From: Conchiformibius kuhniae DSM 17694
GTDB taxonomy: Bacteria; Pseudomonadota; Gammaproteobacteria; Burkholderiales; Neisseriaceae
Length of the DNA stretch: 64,000 nucleotides
Direction: 5' to 3'
NCBI RefSeq assembly: GCF_000428785.1
Contig: NZ_AUAP01000001.1
Span: forward strand, 310,001 to 374,000
The notes beneath the pieces are model-generated. The model made no database searches, was not told the DNA's origin, and saw only the letters and a program-made list of their open reading frames with translations. Shown one piece after another: positions 45,348-54,575 of this stretch. Position 1 is the stretch's first letter; each line of letters opens with the position of its first letter. Position numbers and translations under genes: made by a program.

Positions 45348-46655
45348 ATGCCCGACTTGTTCGCCAATCCGCCCGCCGCCCCGCTTGCCGAACGCCTGCG
45401 CCCGCACACTTTGGACGAAGTGGTCGGGCAAACGCATCTGCTCGGCACGGGCAAACCTTTGCGGGTGGCGCTGGCAAGCGGTGTGCCGCATTCCATGATT
45501 TTATGGGGCGCACCGGGCATCGGCAAAACCACGCTGGCGCGGATTGTGGCTCAGGGTTTCCATGCCCGTTTCGTGCCGCTTTCGGCGGTGTTTTCCGGTG
45601 TGAAAGACATTCGCGAAGCGGTGGCGCAGGCGCAGTCCGACCACGCGGCGGGGCGGCGCACGGTGTTGTTTGTTGATGAAATCCACCGTTTTAACAAGGC
45701 ACAGCAGGACGCGTTTTTGCCGTATGTGGAAAACGGCGTGTTGGTGTTTGTCGGCGCGACCACGGAAAATCCGTCTTTTGAAGTAAATGCCGCGCTGCTC
45801 AGCCGCACGCAGGTTTACCGTTTGCAGCCGCTTGCGCCGGACGAGTTGCGCCGTTTGTGCGACAAGGCCTGCGCCTTGCCCGAATATGCGGACATCGTGT
45901 TGGAAGAGGGCGTGCGCGAAGGCTTAATCCGCATGGCGGACGGCGATGCGCGGCGTTTGTTCAACGGTTTGGAACGGCTGTTTTCAAGCAGCCCGAAACG
46001 CATCGGCGCGGACGAAGCCGCCGCTTTGCTGGGCGATGCGCCCTTGCGTTTTGACAAGGGCGGCGATGCTTTTTACGACCAGATTTCCGCCCTGCACAAA
46101 TCGGTGCGCGGTTCGCACCCGAATGCCGCGCTGTATTGGTTTTGCCGAATGTTGGAAGCGGGCGCCGACCCGCGCTATTTGGGGCGGCGGCTGGTGCGGA
46201 TTGCGTGGGAAGACATCGGTTTGGCCGACCCGCGCGCCGCCGCCCTTGCCAACGATGCGCTTGCCGCGTATGAACGGCTGGGTTCGCCCGAAGGCGAGTT
46301 GGCATTGGCGCAGGCGGTTTTGTATTTGGCGGCGGCGGCAAAATCCGATGCGGGCTACAGCGCGTTCAAACAAATACGCGAGTTTGCGCGGCAACACGGT
46401 TCCGCGCCCGTGCCGCCGCATTTGTGCAACGCGCCCACCGCGCTGATGAAAGCGCAGGGCTGCGGACAAGGCTACCGCCACGCCCACGATGAGCCGCACG
46501 CCTACGCCGCCGGTGAAAACTATATGCCCGCCGGCATCGCCGAACCGGATTGCTACCGCCCCACCGAGCGCGGCTTGGAAGCGAAAATTGCGGAAAAACT
46601 GGCGTGGCTGAAAAGTTTGGACGAAGCGGCTTTGGCAAAGAAAACATTTGAATAA
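45348..46655 (+). CDS. rarA: Replication-associated recombination ATPase RarA
   Basis: AAA+ ATPase related to the clamp-loader family, acting at stalled replication forks. It has LRPHTLDEVVGQTHLLG, Walker A WGAPGIGKTTLA, Walker B VLFVDEIHRFNKAQQDAF, sensor 1 VGATTENPSFEVN and the MgsA C-terminal domain (WEDIGLADPRAA, YRHAHDEPHAYAAGENYMP). 435 residues from ATG 45348; a GTG directly before it is also possible. In other bacteria it neighbours lolA or serS; here it follows a transporter. Confidence 0.95.
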   Translation: MPDLFANPPAAPLAERLRPHTLDEVVGQTHLLGTGKPLRVALASGVPHSMILWGAPGIGKTTLARIVAQGFHARFVPLSAVFSGVKDIREAVAQAQSDHAAGRRTVLFVDEIHRFNKAQQDAFLPYVENGVLVFVGATTENPSFEVNAALLSRTQVYRLQPLAPDELRRLCDKACALPEYADIVLEEGVREGLIRMADGDARRLFNGLERLFSSSPKRIGADEAAALLGDAPLRFDKGGDAFYDQISALHKSVRGSHPNAALYWFCRMLEAGADPRYLGRRLVRIAWEDIGLADPRAAALANDALAAYERLGSPEGELALAQAVLYLAAAAKSDAGYSAFKQIREFARQHGSAPVPPHLCNAPTALMKAQGCGQGYRHAHDEPHAYAAGENYMPAGIAEPDCYRPTERGLEAKIAEKLAWLKSLDEAALAKKTFE

Positions 46656-46708
46656 TCGTCCGTCTGCGTTACAATCCGCACCGCAAACCACCCTTATCCC
46701 GACAAAAC

Positions 46709-48502
46709 ATGTTCATGACCCGATTGTCGCAACGGCTCGACCGTTTTTTTCAGAAGCCTGTGGTGTATTTTGCGCTTCTGACCGCCTTTGCCGCCGCCAC
46801 CCCGTTGGCGTTTGCCCCCTATTACCGCTTCTGGCTGATGCCCCTGCTGTTTGGCGGGCTGATTGCGCTCACCGAGCTCAAACCGCAGCGCCGCGTCTCC
46901 TCCGCCTACTGGTTCGGACTGATTGCCTACACCTGCCAATTTTGGTGGATACACACCGCCCTGCACGATGTGTCCGGATTGCCCAATCTGTACGCCGTTC
47001 CGCTTACCTTTCTGCTGCCTGCCTTTTTGGCACTGTTTCCCGCCATCGCCTTTTGGCTCTACGGCAAACACAGGCTGCCGCGCTCCTTGGCGGTGGGGTT
47101 TTTGCTGCCGATGCTGTGGACGCTGACCGAGTTTGCCCGCGAGCGCGTGTTTACCGGCTTCGGCTGGGGCGCCTTGGGCTACAGCCAAATCGCCGACTAC
47201 AGCCCCTTGGCGGCGCTTGCCCCGATTGGCGGGATTCATCTGGTTACCCTGTTTACCGCGCTGATGTCGGCGTGGCTGGTGCTGATGTGCCGCAACCGCT
47301 CATGGACGCAAAGAGTGGCGTTCGCCCTGCTGTTTTGCATCGTGCTGCACCAAACCCACACCCGCCGCGACACGCTCTACACCCGCCAACACGCCTTGCC
47401 CGTCAGCGTGGCGCTGGCGCAGGGCAATATTCCCCAAACGCTCAAATTCGATGAAGAAAACCTGCTGCCCACCTACCAGCGTTATTTTGACCAAGTGGCG
47501 AAAACCAAAGCGCAAATCGTGGTGTTGCCCGAAACCGCCTTTCCGCAGTTTCTGCAAAGCGTGCCGGTGGATTTGGTTGCCCGTTTTGCCGACAAAGCCC
47601 GCGAAAACGGCAGTGCCTTGGCGGTGGGCATTCCCGCCTTTACCGAAGACGGCAAGGGCTATTTGAACACGATGGTGAATTTGTCGGACTACCACCCCGA
47701 CCAGCCCGCGCAGGTGCAGGTTTATGCCAAAAACCATTTGGTGCCGTTTGGCGAATTCAAGCCCGTGCCGCAGCTTACCGAGCCGCTTTACCGCATGATG
47801 AACATGCCCTTGGCGGATTTCAAACGCGGCGGTTTGGGGCAGGAGCCGTTTGACATGGCGGGGCAGAAGGTGGCGTTCAACATTTGCTACGAAGACGGTT
47901 TCGGCGATGAGCTGATTGATTCGGCACGCAAATCCACCCTGCTTGCCAATGCCAGCAATATGGCGTGGTACGGGCAGTCCGATGCGATGTGGCAGCAGTT
48001 GCAGCAATCGCAGGCGCGGGCGTTGGAATTGGGGCGTTACATGATTCGCGCCACCAATACGGGGGCAACGGCGATTGTCGCGCCGAGCGGCAAGGTGGTG
48101 AAGTTTGCCAAGCCGAACACGGCAACGGTGTTGGAAGGCGAAGCGCACGGCATGACGGGCGAAACGCCGTATATGCGTTTGGGCAGCTCGTGGCCTTTGT
48201 TTTATGTGCTGCTGGTGCTGACGGGTTTGCTGATGTGCTACCGTTATCCGCCGCGCAAAGCGCTTGTGCGCGAAGCCGTGCCGCCGGAGACTTTGCCGCA
48301 GGCGGAGGATTTGGACGTGCCGCCGTCTTTGTCCGGCGTGCCTGCCGCGCCCGAGCCGCCGCCGCCCGCACCGTCTGCCCCGTCCGCACCGCCGCCGCAA
48401 CGGCATGACGGACACGGTGAAAGCGGCAGCCGTCCGCCGCGCCGCCGCAAACGCACCCGTAGCGGACACGGCAAACGCAAAAAAGGCGGACGCAAAAAAT
48501 GA
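46709..48502 (+). CDS. lnt: Apolipoprotein N-acyltransferase with basic C-terminal tail
   Basis: Adds the third acyl chain to lipoproteins in the inner membrane. About six N-terminal helices, then the periplasmic nitrilase-like domain with the triad Glu (VVLPETAFPQF), Lys (YAKNHLVPFGEF) and Cys (AFNICYEDGFGDEL), and the last helix (WPLFYVLLVLTGLLMCY, about 492-510). It then continues for about 85 residues: a proline-rich stretch, then a strongly basic end (RPPRRRKRTR ... GKRKKGGRKK). Normal Lnt ends soon after the last helix. The stop overlaps the holB start (ATGA). Confidence 0.94.
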   Translation: MFMTRLSQRLDRFFQKPVVYFALLTAFAAATPLAFAPYYRFWLMPLLFGGLIALTELKPQRRVSSAYWFGLIAYTCQFWWIHTALHDVSGLPNLYAVPLTFLLPAFLALFPAIAFWLYGKHRLPRSLAVGFLLPMLWTLTEFARERVFTGFGWGALGYSQIADYSPLAALAPIGGIHLVTLFTALMSAWLVLMCRNRSWTQRVAFALLFCIVLHQTHTRRDTLYTRQHALPVSVALAQGNIPQTLKFDEENLLPTYQRYFDQVAKTKAQIVVLPETAFPQFLQSVPVDLVARFADKARENGSALAVGIPAFTEDGKGYLNTMVNLSDYHPDQPAQVQVYAKNHLVPFGEFKPVPQLTEPLYRMMNMPLADFKRGGLGQEPFDMAGQKVAFNICYEDGFGDELIDSARKSTLLANASNMAWYGQSDAMWQQLQQSQARALELGRYMIRATNTGATAIVAPSGKVVKFAKPNTATVLEGEAHGMTGETPYMRLGSSWPLFYVLLVLTGLLMCYRYPPRKALVREAVPPETLPQAEDLDVPPSLSGVPAAPEPPPPAPSAPSAPPPQRHDGHGESGSRPPRRRKRTRSGHGKRKKGGRKK

Positions 48503-49473
48503 TTTACCCGTGGCATGAAGCGGCGTGGCGGGCATTGTCCGCCCAAGCGCCGCCATCCGCGCTGCTGTTTTACGGCAAACGCGCCACCGGCAAGCGCACC
48601 TTTGCCCGCGCCTACGCCCGTTTGTTGCTGTGCGAGCAAGCGCACAACGGACACGCGTGCGGCGTGTGTGCGTCCTGCCGCTTGTCGGAACACGGCAGCC
48701 ACCCCGATTTTTACCTGCTCGAACCCGATGAAGGGAGCGACAACGGCACGGGGCGCAAGTTGGCGCACATCAAAATCGATGCGGTACGCGCCTTGCTCGA
48801 GCCGCTCAACCAGTCGTCCATGCGCGGCGGGCGGCGCGTGGTGCTGATTGACCCCGCCGAAAGCCTGAATCCGCAAGCCGCCAATGCCCTGTTGAAAATA
48901 CTGGAAGAGCCGCCGCCTGCGGTGGTGTTCCTGCTGGTGTCGGGGCAACGGGGGCTGCTGCTGCCCACCGTCCGCAGCCGTTGCCGCCCCATGCCGCTGC
49001 CCGCGCCCACGCCCGAACAGGCATTGGCATATCTGCACGCGCAGGGGCGCGGCGACGGCGCGGCGGAGCAGTTAGCGTTTCACGGCGGTGCGCCCCTGTT
49101 TGCCGCCGAACCCGAGCAGGAAGCCCTGCGCGAGAGCCTGCTGGTGGTGCTGGCAGAGCCGCGTCTGCTGGCGGTATTGAATTTTGCCGCCGAGTTCGAC
49201 AGGCACAAATACCCGCTCGCCCTGCTGCTGGATTGGCTGTACAAATGGCTTGCCGACATGGCGCTGGCACAATACGGCGCCGCCCCACAATACTATCCTG
49301 CCCGCGCCGCCGACAGCGCCCGCGCCGCCGCCCAAACCAATCCTGCCACACTTTTCCGTTTCCAAGCCGATTTAAACCGCCTTGCGCCTTACGGACACCA
49401 CAGCCTGAATGTTAAAATGCAGGCGGAAGCCTTATTGTGCCACTATCTTTTATTGCGGCAAAAGCGGGGATAA
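48499..49473 (+). CDS. holB: DNA polymerase III delta-prime subunit
   Basis: Clamp-loader subunit, 324 residues. It shows ALLFYGKRATGKRTFARAYA in place of a clean Walker A, as expected for delta-prime, which does not hydrolyse ATP; the zinc module cysteines in HACGVCASCRLSEHGSHPD; and the ANALLKILEEPPPAVVFLLV and SRCRPMPL segments of the family. The start overlaps the lnt stop by ATGA. It is followed by pilZ and tatD, the common holB-pilZ-tatD order in gammaproteobacteria and Neisseria. Confidence 0.94.
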   Translation: MIYPWHEAAWRALSAQAPPSALLFYGKRATGKRTFARAYARLLLCEQAHNGHACGVCASCRLSEHGSHPDFYLLEPDEGSDNGTGRKLAHIKIDAVRALLEPLNQSSMRGGRRVVLIDPAESLNPQAANALLKILEEPPPAVVFLLVSGQRGLLLPTVRSRCRPMPLPAPTPEQALAYLHAQGRGDGAAEQLAFHGGAPLFAAEPEQEALRESLLVVLAEPRLLAVLNFAAEFDRHKYPLALLLDWLYKWLADMALAQYGAAPQYYPARAADSARAAAQTNPATLFRFQADLNRLAPYGHHSLNVKMQAEALLCHYLLLRQKRG

Positions 49474-49504
49474 TGCCCGCGCCGCCCAACACAAGGACGA
49501 AAAA

Positions 49505-49894
49505 ATGAGTTCAGCCAAACCCGCCGCCCCCGCACCCAACGGCGGACAAGCACCCGGCCGCATGGTCAGCCTGCGACTGGAAAGCAAACCCGTGATTTAC
49601 GCCAGCTACATGTCGTTTACCGAATACGGCGGCGTGTTTCTGCCCACCGCCGACAGCTACACGATGGGCGAAGAAGTATTGCTGGTATTGGAGCTGGTAA
49701 CGCCCGCCAAAACCGAAAAACTGTTTGTCAAAACCCATGTGTGCTGGATAAACAGCAACCCCAGCGCGGGCGGACGCCCCAAAGGCATCGGCTTGGCGTT
49801 CGGCAGCGATGAAAACAGCGTGAAAGCCAAAGGCATTTTTGAAGCCCTGTTGAGCGGCGTGCTGAACAGCGAACACGCCACCTACACCATGTAA
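49505..49894 (+). CDS. pilZ: Type IV pilus PilZ protein
   Basis: 129 residues, PilZ-domain protein needed for pilus assembly. The core matches pilus PilZ (LRLESKPVIYASYMSFTEYGG, FLPTADSYTMGEEV, VCWINSNPSAGGRPKGIGLAF). The RxxxR and D/NxSxxG c-di-GMP motifs of other PilZ domains are not present, as is usual for this branch. The start is the ATG with AAGGA upstream; the N-terminal 18 residues are low-complexity Ala/Pro. It overlaps nothing and lies 3 bp before tatD. Confidence 0.92.
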   Translation: MSSAKPAAPAPNGGQAPGRMVSLRLESKPVIYASYMSFTEYGGVFLPTADSYTMGEEVLLVLELVTPAKTEKLFVKTHVCWINSNPSAGGRPKGIGLAFGSDENSVKAKGIFEALLSGVLNSEHATYTM

Positions 49895-49897
49895 GCC

Positions 49898-50683
49898 ATG
49901 TACCTGATTGACTCGCATTGCCATTTGAATTTTGACGGCTTGGCGCAACGCCTGCCCGAAGTGTTTGACAAGATGGCGGAAAACCAAGTGCGCCAAGCCC
50001 TTGCCATCAGCGTCAGCCGCGACAGCTTTGCCGAAGTGCTGGCGATTGCCGAGGCGCACGAACACGTTTACGCCACGGTCGGCATTCACCCCGACCGCGA
50101 AGACGCCGCCGAATTTTCTTTTGACGAATTGTGCGCCCACGCGCAGCACCCGAAAGTCGCCGCCATTGGTGAAACGGGTTTGGATTACCATTGGTGCAGT
50201 GGCGATTTGGCGTGGCAGCACCGCCGTTTCATCACCCACATCGAAGCGGCGAAGGCAAGCGGGCTGCCTTTGGTGATTCACACGCGCAAATCGGCGGACG
50301 ACACCCTCGCGCTGATGCGCGAACACGGCGCGGAACGGGCGGTGATGCACTGCTTCGCCGAAGACGTGCGCGTGGCGAAAATCGCTTTGGATTTGGGCTA
50401 TTACCTATCGTTTTCCGGCATCGTTACCTTTAAAAATGCGGCAGACGTGCAGGAAGCGGCGCGTTATTGCCCTGCCGACCGTCTGCTGGTGGAAACCGAT
50501 GCGCCGTTTCTCGCGCCCGTACCGTATCGCGGCAAGCCGAACGAACCTGCCTATGTGCGCCACACCGCCGAGTTTGTCGCCACGCTGCGCGGCGAAAGTT
50601 TGGCAACGGTGATGCAAAACACTTGCGACAATTTTTATCGCTTGTTCGACAAAGTGTCGCCGTCTGCGCTGCTTGCCGTGTGA
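49898..50683 (+). CDS. tatD: TatD family metal-dependent deoxyribonuclease
   Basis: A 261-residue amidohydrolase-fold nuclease. Metal ligands are in LIDSHCHLNF (HxH), IGETGLDYHW (Glu), PLVIHTRKSADD (His), VMHCFAED (His) and LVETDAPFLAPVPYRG (Asp). This is the TatD/YcfH pattern; YcfH is the E. coli neighbour of holB. Last gene of the lnt-holB-pilZ-tatD group, followed by a strong terminator. Confidence 0.94.
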   Translation: MYLIDSHCHLNFDGLAQRLPEVFDKMAENQVRQALAISVSRDSFAEVLAIAEAHEHVYATVGIHPDREDAAEFSFDELCAHAQHPKVAAIGETGLDYHWCSGDLAWQHRRFITHIEAAKASGLPLVIHTRKSADDTLALMREHGAERAVMHCFAEDVRVAKIALDLGYYLSFSGIVTFKNAADVQEAARYCPADRLLVETDAPFLAPVPYRGKPNEPAYVRHTAEFVATLRGESLATVMQNTCDNFYRLFDKVSPSALLAV

Positions 50684-50690
50684 TGTGCAA

Positions 50691-50730
50691 AAACCCTTGC
50701 AAAGTGCTTGCTTTGCAAGGGTTTGGTTTT
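50691..50730 (+). terminator. Terminator of tatD
   Basis: AAACCCTTGCAAAG (50691-50704) pairs perfectly with CTTTGCAAGGGTTT (50711-50724), followed by GGTTTT. The remaining gap to 50853 holds nothing recognised. Confidence 0.88.
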
Positions 50731-50853
50731 CGGTATGGTTGATTAAAATCGCCACGATACGGCGTTGCCAACGCCCTTATGTACCACCCCGTACACGGCG
50801 GGCGTTTCCGCCTTGTCTCGTTTTTATTTTTATCAACTATATATCAAGGCGTG

Positions 50854-51567
50854 TCAGGCAAATTGTGCTGCCGCTTCCAGCGCAATCCGAATCATGTCGT
50901 TAAACGTGCGTTGGCGTTCTTCCGCGCTGGTGTATTCTTCGCGCACGATGTGGTCGGACACGGTGCAGATGCACGCCGCTTTCGCGCCGAATTCCGCCGC
51001 CACGCCGAACAGCCCCGCCGCTTCCATTTCCACGCCCAAAATCCCGTAGCGGCGCAGGGTGTCGGTCAAGCCCGCATCGGGGTGGTAAAACAGGTCGGTG
51101 GAAAACAGATTGCCCACTTTGGCGGCGGTGTTGTGCGCCTGTGCGGCGGCGGCAAGGGCTTGTGTCAGCCCGAAATCGGCGGTGGCGGCGAAGTCGTAGC
51201 CGCGAAAGCGGCTGCGGTTGACTTGGCTGTCGGTGCTTGCGCTCAAACCAATCACGACATCGCGCACATGCACATCGTCCAGCACCGCGCCGCACGAGCC
51301 GACCCGAATCAGGTTTTGCACGCCGTATTCGGTAATCAGCTCTTTGGCGTAGATGGAGCAGGAGGGAATGCCCATGCCGTGTCCCATCACCGACAGGCGT
51401 TTGCCGCGATAGGTGCCGGTGTAGCCGTACATATTGCGTACGGCGGTGATTTGTTCTGCATGGTCCAAAAAGGTTTCGGCGATGTATCGGGCGCGGAGCG
51501 GGTCGCCCGGCATCAGCACGGTGGGGGCAAATGCGCCTTGCGGCGCGGCAATGTGCGGGGTGGGCAT
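50854..51567 (-). CDS. deoD: Purine-nucleoside phosphorylase (DeoD type)
   Basis: Cleaves purine nucleosides with phosphate. 237 residues; the signatures are LMPGDPLRARYIAETFL, GMGIPSCSIYAKELI, IRVGSCGAV, GVEMEAAGLFGVAAE (nucleoside-binding Met/Glu) and TVSDHIV with the catalytic Asp. This is the hexameric DeoD pattern. It starts inside the lysC stop (TGATG), so the two are translationally coupled, an unusual pairing with no obvious metabolic reason. Confidence 0.95.
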   Translation of the reverse strand: MPTPHIAAPQGAFAPTVLMPGDPLRARYIAETFLDHAEQITAVRNMYGYTGTYRGKRLSVMGHGMGIPSCSIYAKELITEYGVQNLIRVGSCGAVLDDVHVRDVVIGLSASTDSQVNRSRFRGYDFAATADFGLTQALAAAAQAHNTAAKVGNLFSTDLFYHPDAGLTDTLRRYGILGVEMEAAGLFGVAAEFGAKAACICTVSDHIVREEYTSAEERQRTFNDMIRIALEAAAQFA

Positions 51568-52802
51568 CAGGCGCGTTCCTTGGTTTGGTCCAATTCAAAT
51601 TCTTTGTGCAGCACGCGGGTGGCCAGTTCCATGTATTTTTCGTCAATCAGCACGGAAATTTTGATTTCGGAGGTGGAAATCATTTGGATATTGATGTTGT
51701 CTGCCGCCAAGGCGCGGAACATTTTGGAGGCGACACCCACGTGCGAGCGCATGCCCAAGCCGACAATCGATACTTTGCACACATTGTCGTCGCCGCTGAT
51801 TTCGTCCGCGCCGATGGTGTTTTTCAAGTTGCCGAGCAAATCCAAGGTGGGCTGGTAGTCGCCGCGCGGCACGGTGAAGGAAAAATCGGTGGTGCCTTCG
51901 TTGCCGACGTTTTGGATAATCATGTCCACGTCGATGTTGGCATCGGCAACCGCGCCCAAAATCTGGTAGGCGATGCCGGGTTTGTCGGGAACGCCGCGCA
52001 CGTTGATGCGGGCTTGGTTTTTGTCAAAAGCGATGCCGGATACGATGGCCTGTTCCATGTTTTCGTCTTCCTCAAAGGTAATCAATGTGCCTTCGCCGCC
52101 TTCTTGCAGGCTGCTGAGTACGCGCAGGCGCACTTTGTATTTGCCGGCAAATTCCACCGAACGGATTTGCAGGACTTTGCTGCCCAAGCTCGCCAGCTCG
52201 AGCATTTCGTCAAAGGTGATGGTGTCCATGCGCCGCGCTTCGGGTACGACGCGCGGGTCGGTGGTGTACACGCCGTCCACGTCGGTGTAGATTTGGCACT
52301 CGTCTGCTTTGAGCGCCGCCGCCAGTGCCACCGCCGAGGTGTCGGAGCCGCCGCGCCCGAGCGTGCTGATGTCGCCGTGGCTGCTGATGCCCTGAAAACC
52401 CGCCACAATCACCACGCGCCCGTCTTGCAAATCGGCGCGCATTTTGGCGTCGTCGATGCTTTCAATCCGCGCTTTGGTGTGGGCGCAATCGGTTTTCACC
52501 GCCACTTGCCAGCCCGTGTAGCTTTTTGCCGCCACGCCGATGTTTTGCAATGCCATCGCCAGCAGTCCGATGGTAACCTGTTCGCCCGTTGCCAGCACCA
52601 CGTCCATTTCGCGGGGGTCGGGATAGGCTTGGATTTCGTGCGCCAGTGCCACCAAGCGGTTGGTTTCGCCGCTCATTGCCGACACCACCACCACCACGTC
52701 ATGCCCTTGTGCGCGGGTTTTGGCGATGCGCTTGGCAACGTTTTTGATGCGTTCGACCGAGCCGACCGAAGTACCGCCGTATTTTTGTACAATCAATGCC
52801 AT
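51567..52802 (-). CDS. lysC: Aspartokinase
   Basis: First step of the aspartate pathway to lysine, threonine and methionine. It has VQKYGGTSVGSVERI, VVSAMSGETNRL, TLGRGGSDTSAVALAAAL and VYTTDPRVVPEARR, then two C-terminal ACT domains (about residues 265-411). 411 residues, the monofunctional type. Homoserine dehydrogenase (hom) is a separate gene 4 kb away. Probably feedback-regulated through the ACT domains, as in the family. Confidence 0.96.
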   Translation of the reverse strand: MALIVQKYGGTSVGSVERIKNVAKRIAKTRAQGHDVVVVVSAMSGETNRLVALAHEIQAYPDPREMDVVLATGEQVTIGLLAMALQNIGVAAKSYTGWQVAVKTDCAHTKARIESIDDAKMRADLQDGRVVIVAGFQGISSHGDISTLGRGGSDTSAVALAAALKADECQIYTDVDGVYTTDPRVVPEARRMDTITFDEMLELASLGSKVLQIRSVEFAGKYKVRLRVLSSLQEGGEGTLITFEEDENMEQAIVSGIAFDKNQARINVRGVPDKPGIAYQILGAVADANIDVDMIIQNVGNEGTTDFSFTVPRGDYQPTLDLLGNLKNTIGADEISGDDNVCKVSIVGLGMRSHVGVASKMFRALAADNINIQMISTSEIKISVLIDEKYMELATRVLHKEFELDQTKERA

Positions 52803-52863
52803 TTTGTTATCTCAAAAATTTCCGAATGCCGCAAAAAGGCGCGGCAGACGCGAGTATAGCAGA

Positions 52864-53274
52864 TTATTTTTCCTGCCCGAAACGCGCCCACACGCGCAGT
52901 TTGTGAAAATCGCTGCGGCTCATCGCATCGGGCGGGACGAATTGCCAAAATACCCGTCCGCTTCCGGTGCGCCATTTCAAAAAGCAGCCGAAACGGTGTA
53001 TCAGGCTGCCTGCTTGCAGGGTGGCGGGGTAGGGCTTGCGCCGTCCTGCGGCAAACAGCCACACCCGTCCGTAGGCATCGACCCGCATTTTGCCGATGCG
53101 TTGCGGGTCGTCCCGCCACGCCCATGCCAATGTGCCCGCCAACAACAGCAACAGCACCAACCGCGCCGCGCCGTACAAATGGACGGTGCAGGCGTATGCC
53201 GTTACCGCCGCCAACAGCGCGCACACGATGCGCCGCGACCGTGCGGGTGCAAACGCCAGCTCGAAACCGCGCAC
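52864..53274 (-). CDS. YgfX-like small membrane protein
   Basis: 136 residues starting at a GTG three bases after the upstream gene's stop. Two membrane segments (about 14-31 and 36-52, ALLAAVTAYACTVHLYG and LVLLLLLAGTLAWAW) are followed by a basic soluble part with MRVDAYGRVWLFAAGRRKPY and WQFVPPDAMSRSDFHKLRVW. This matches the plan of the YgfX/CptA family, whose E. coli member is encoded next to sdhE. Here it is about 50 kb from sdhE. Assignment is by architecture; moderate confidence. Confidence 0.65.
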   Translation of the reverse strand: MRGFELAFAPARSRRIVCALLAAVTAYACTVHLYGAARLVLLLLLAGTLAWAWRDDPQRIGKMRVDAYGRVWLFAAGRRKPYPATLQAGSLIHRFGCFLKWRTGSGRVFWQFVPPDAMSRSDFHKLRVWARFGQEK

Positions 53275-53277
53275 GGC

Positions 53278-53640
53278 TTATTCCGCATTATCACCGGCAA
53301 GCGGCGAAACGTGCCACTGCGCCGCTTCCAAATCCACCAGCGAATCATGCACTTCAGCATCGAAAAACGTCCAAAACGCCGGCAAATCCCTGTTTTTCGG
53401 CCACAAGGCGCGTTCCACCGACCACGATGCCAATTCCGCTTCAAAAATCTGTTCGTATTTTTCGTCAAAATAGGCAAGGGCTTGTTCGGGTTCGTCAAAC
53501 TGGGGGACGAGAAACACGCTGCAATTGGCGCGAAGCTGTGCCAAAGTCAAATCGGGCAGGTCGTCATCGCAGCTTTTGAGCCAATCCAAAAACGCTTGGG
53601 TGGGTTTGAGCACCACAACGGTGCGGTCAATCAGATACAT
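53278..53640 (-). CDS. Conserved hypothetical protein
   Basis: 120 residues, acidic and cytoplasmic, starting YLIDRTVVVLKPTQAFLDWL and ending with a WTFFDAEVHDSLVDLE segment. The composition (many Asp, Glu, aromatic residues) and motif FLVPQFDEPEQALAYFDE resemble a widely conserved but uncharacterised proteobacterial family. Its start overlaps the end of rarD by 14 bases and its stop abuts the YgfX-like start, so the three are probably one transcript. Confidence 0.78.
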   Translation of the reverse strand: MYLIDRTVVVLKPTQAFLDWLKSCDDDLPDLTLAQLRANCSVFLVPQFDEPEQALAYFDEKYEQIFEAELASWSVERALWPKNRDLPAFWTFFDAEVHDSLVDLEAAQWHVSPLAGDNAE

Positions 53641-54547
53641 GGTGGTTTCCTTGATGATGGCGCGGACGGCGGTACAGCCCCCACAAAAACACGGCAGCAC
53701 CCGCCCACACCAGCGTGTAGCCCGCCAATTGGGACGGCGTGAGCCGTTCGCCGAACAGGGTCAGCCCGACCAGCAGTTGCAAAGTCGGGGCGATGTATTG
53801 CAGCACGCCCAGCAGCGACAGCGAAATGCGCCGCGCGCCCGCCGCAAACAGCAGCAGGGGAACGGTGGTTGCCACGCCCGAGCCGAGCAAAACAAGGCTT
53901 TGCAGGGGCGTGAGCTGCGAAAAGCCGTAGAAGCTGCCGGTGCGGGCGCACCAAAGCAGATACAGCAGGGCAAACGGTGCCAGCAGCAGGGTTTCCAGAA
54001 TCAGTCCGGGCAGGGCGTCCATCGGGGCGCGTTTGCGCATCAGCCCGTACACCCCGAAGCTGGCGGTGAGCAGCAGGGCAACCCAAGGGACGTGTCCGGC
54101 GGGGAGGGCAAGCCACGCGATGCCCGCCGCCGCCAGCAGCAGCGCGAGTGCCTGAACGCGGTTCAAAGCTTCTTTCAGCACCACCCGCCCCAAAAACACG
54201 CTGAACAAAGGATTAATGAAATAACCCAAGCTCGCTTCCAACACGCGGTTGTGGACAATCGACCACAAATACACCAGCCAGTTGATGCCGATGAGCAGCG
54301 CCGACACGGCAAAAGGCAGCAGGATTTTCGGCTGCACCAGCGCGGCAAGCACCGTGCGGCTTTGCTTGAGCGCGATGCCCAGCACCACCGCAAACACGGC
54401 CGACCACAACACCCGTTGTGCCAAAATCTGCTCGGCGGGCATGGCAGACTGGTTGAGCGGATACCAGTAAATCGGAAACAAGCCCCAAAAAACATAACAC
54501 AAAAGCGCGTAATGCAAACCCTGTTTGTGCCGTGCTGCCGCGTCCAT
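53627..54547 (-). CDS. rarD: RarD-like EamA-family permease
   Basis: 306 residues with ten predicted membrane segments in two EamA repeats. The N-terminus (HYALLCYVFWGLFPIYWYPL) and the WSAVFAVVLGIALKQ and NWLVYLWSIVHNRVLEASLG segments are characteristic of RarD. The substrate of RarD is not established. The ATG at 54545-54547 was chosen because upstream codons are unrelated; a good promoter lies just upstream. Divergent from misS. Confidence 0.9.
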   Translation of the reverse strand: MDAAARHKQGLHYALLCYVFWGLFPIYWYPLNQSAMPAEQILAQRVLWSAVFAVVLGIALKQSRTVLAALVQPKILLPFAVSALLIGINWLVYLWSIVHNRVLEASLGYFINPLFSVFLGRVVLKEALNRVQALALLLAAAGIAWLALPAGHVPWVALLLTASFGVYGLMRKRAPMDALPGLILETLLLAPFALLYLLWCARTGSFYGFSQLTPLQSLVLLGSGVATTVPLLLFAAGARRISLSLLGVLQYIAPTLQLLVGLTLFGERLTPSQLAGYTLVWAGAAVFLWGLYRRPRHHQGNHHVSD

Positions 54548-54575
54548 TGCCAATTCCGTTCCGCAAAAAGCGGCG

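Noticed and set aside
48560..48600. Loss of Walker A in holB as a defect
   Set aside because: Delta-prime subunits normally lack ATPase activity, so the altered loop is expected.
49505..49894. PilZ as a c-di-GMP receptor
   Set aside because: The RxxxR and D/NxSxxG motifs are absent, as in type IV pilus PilZ proteins generally.
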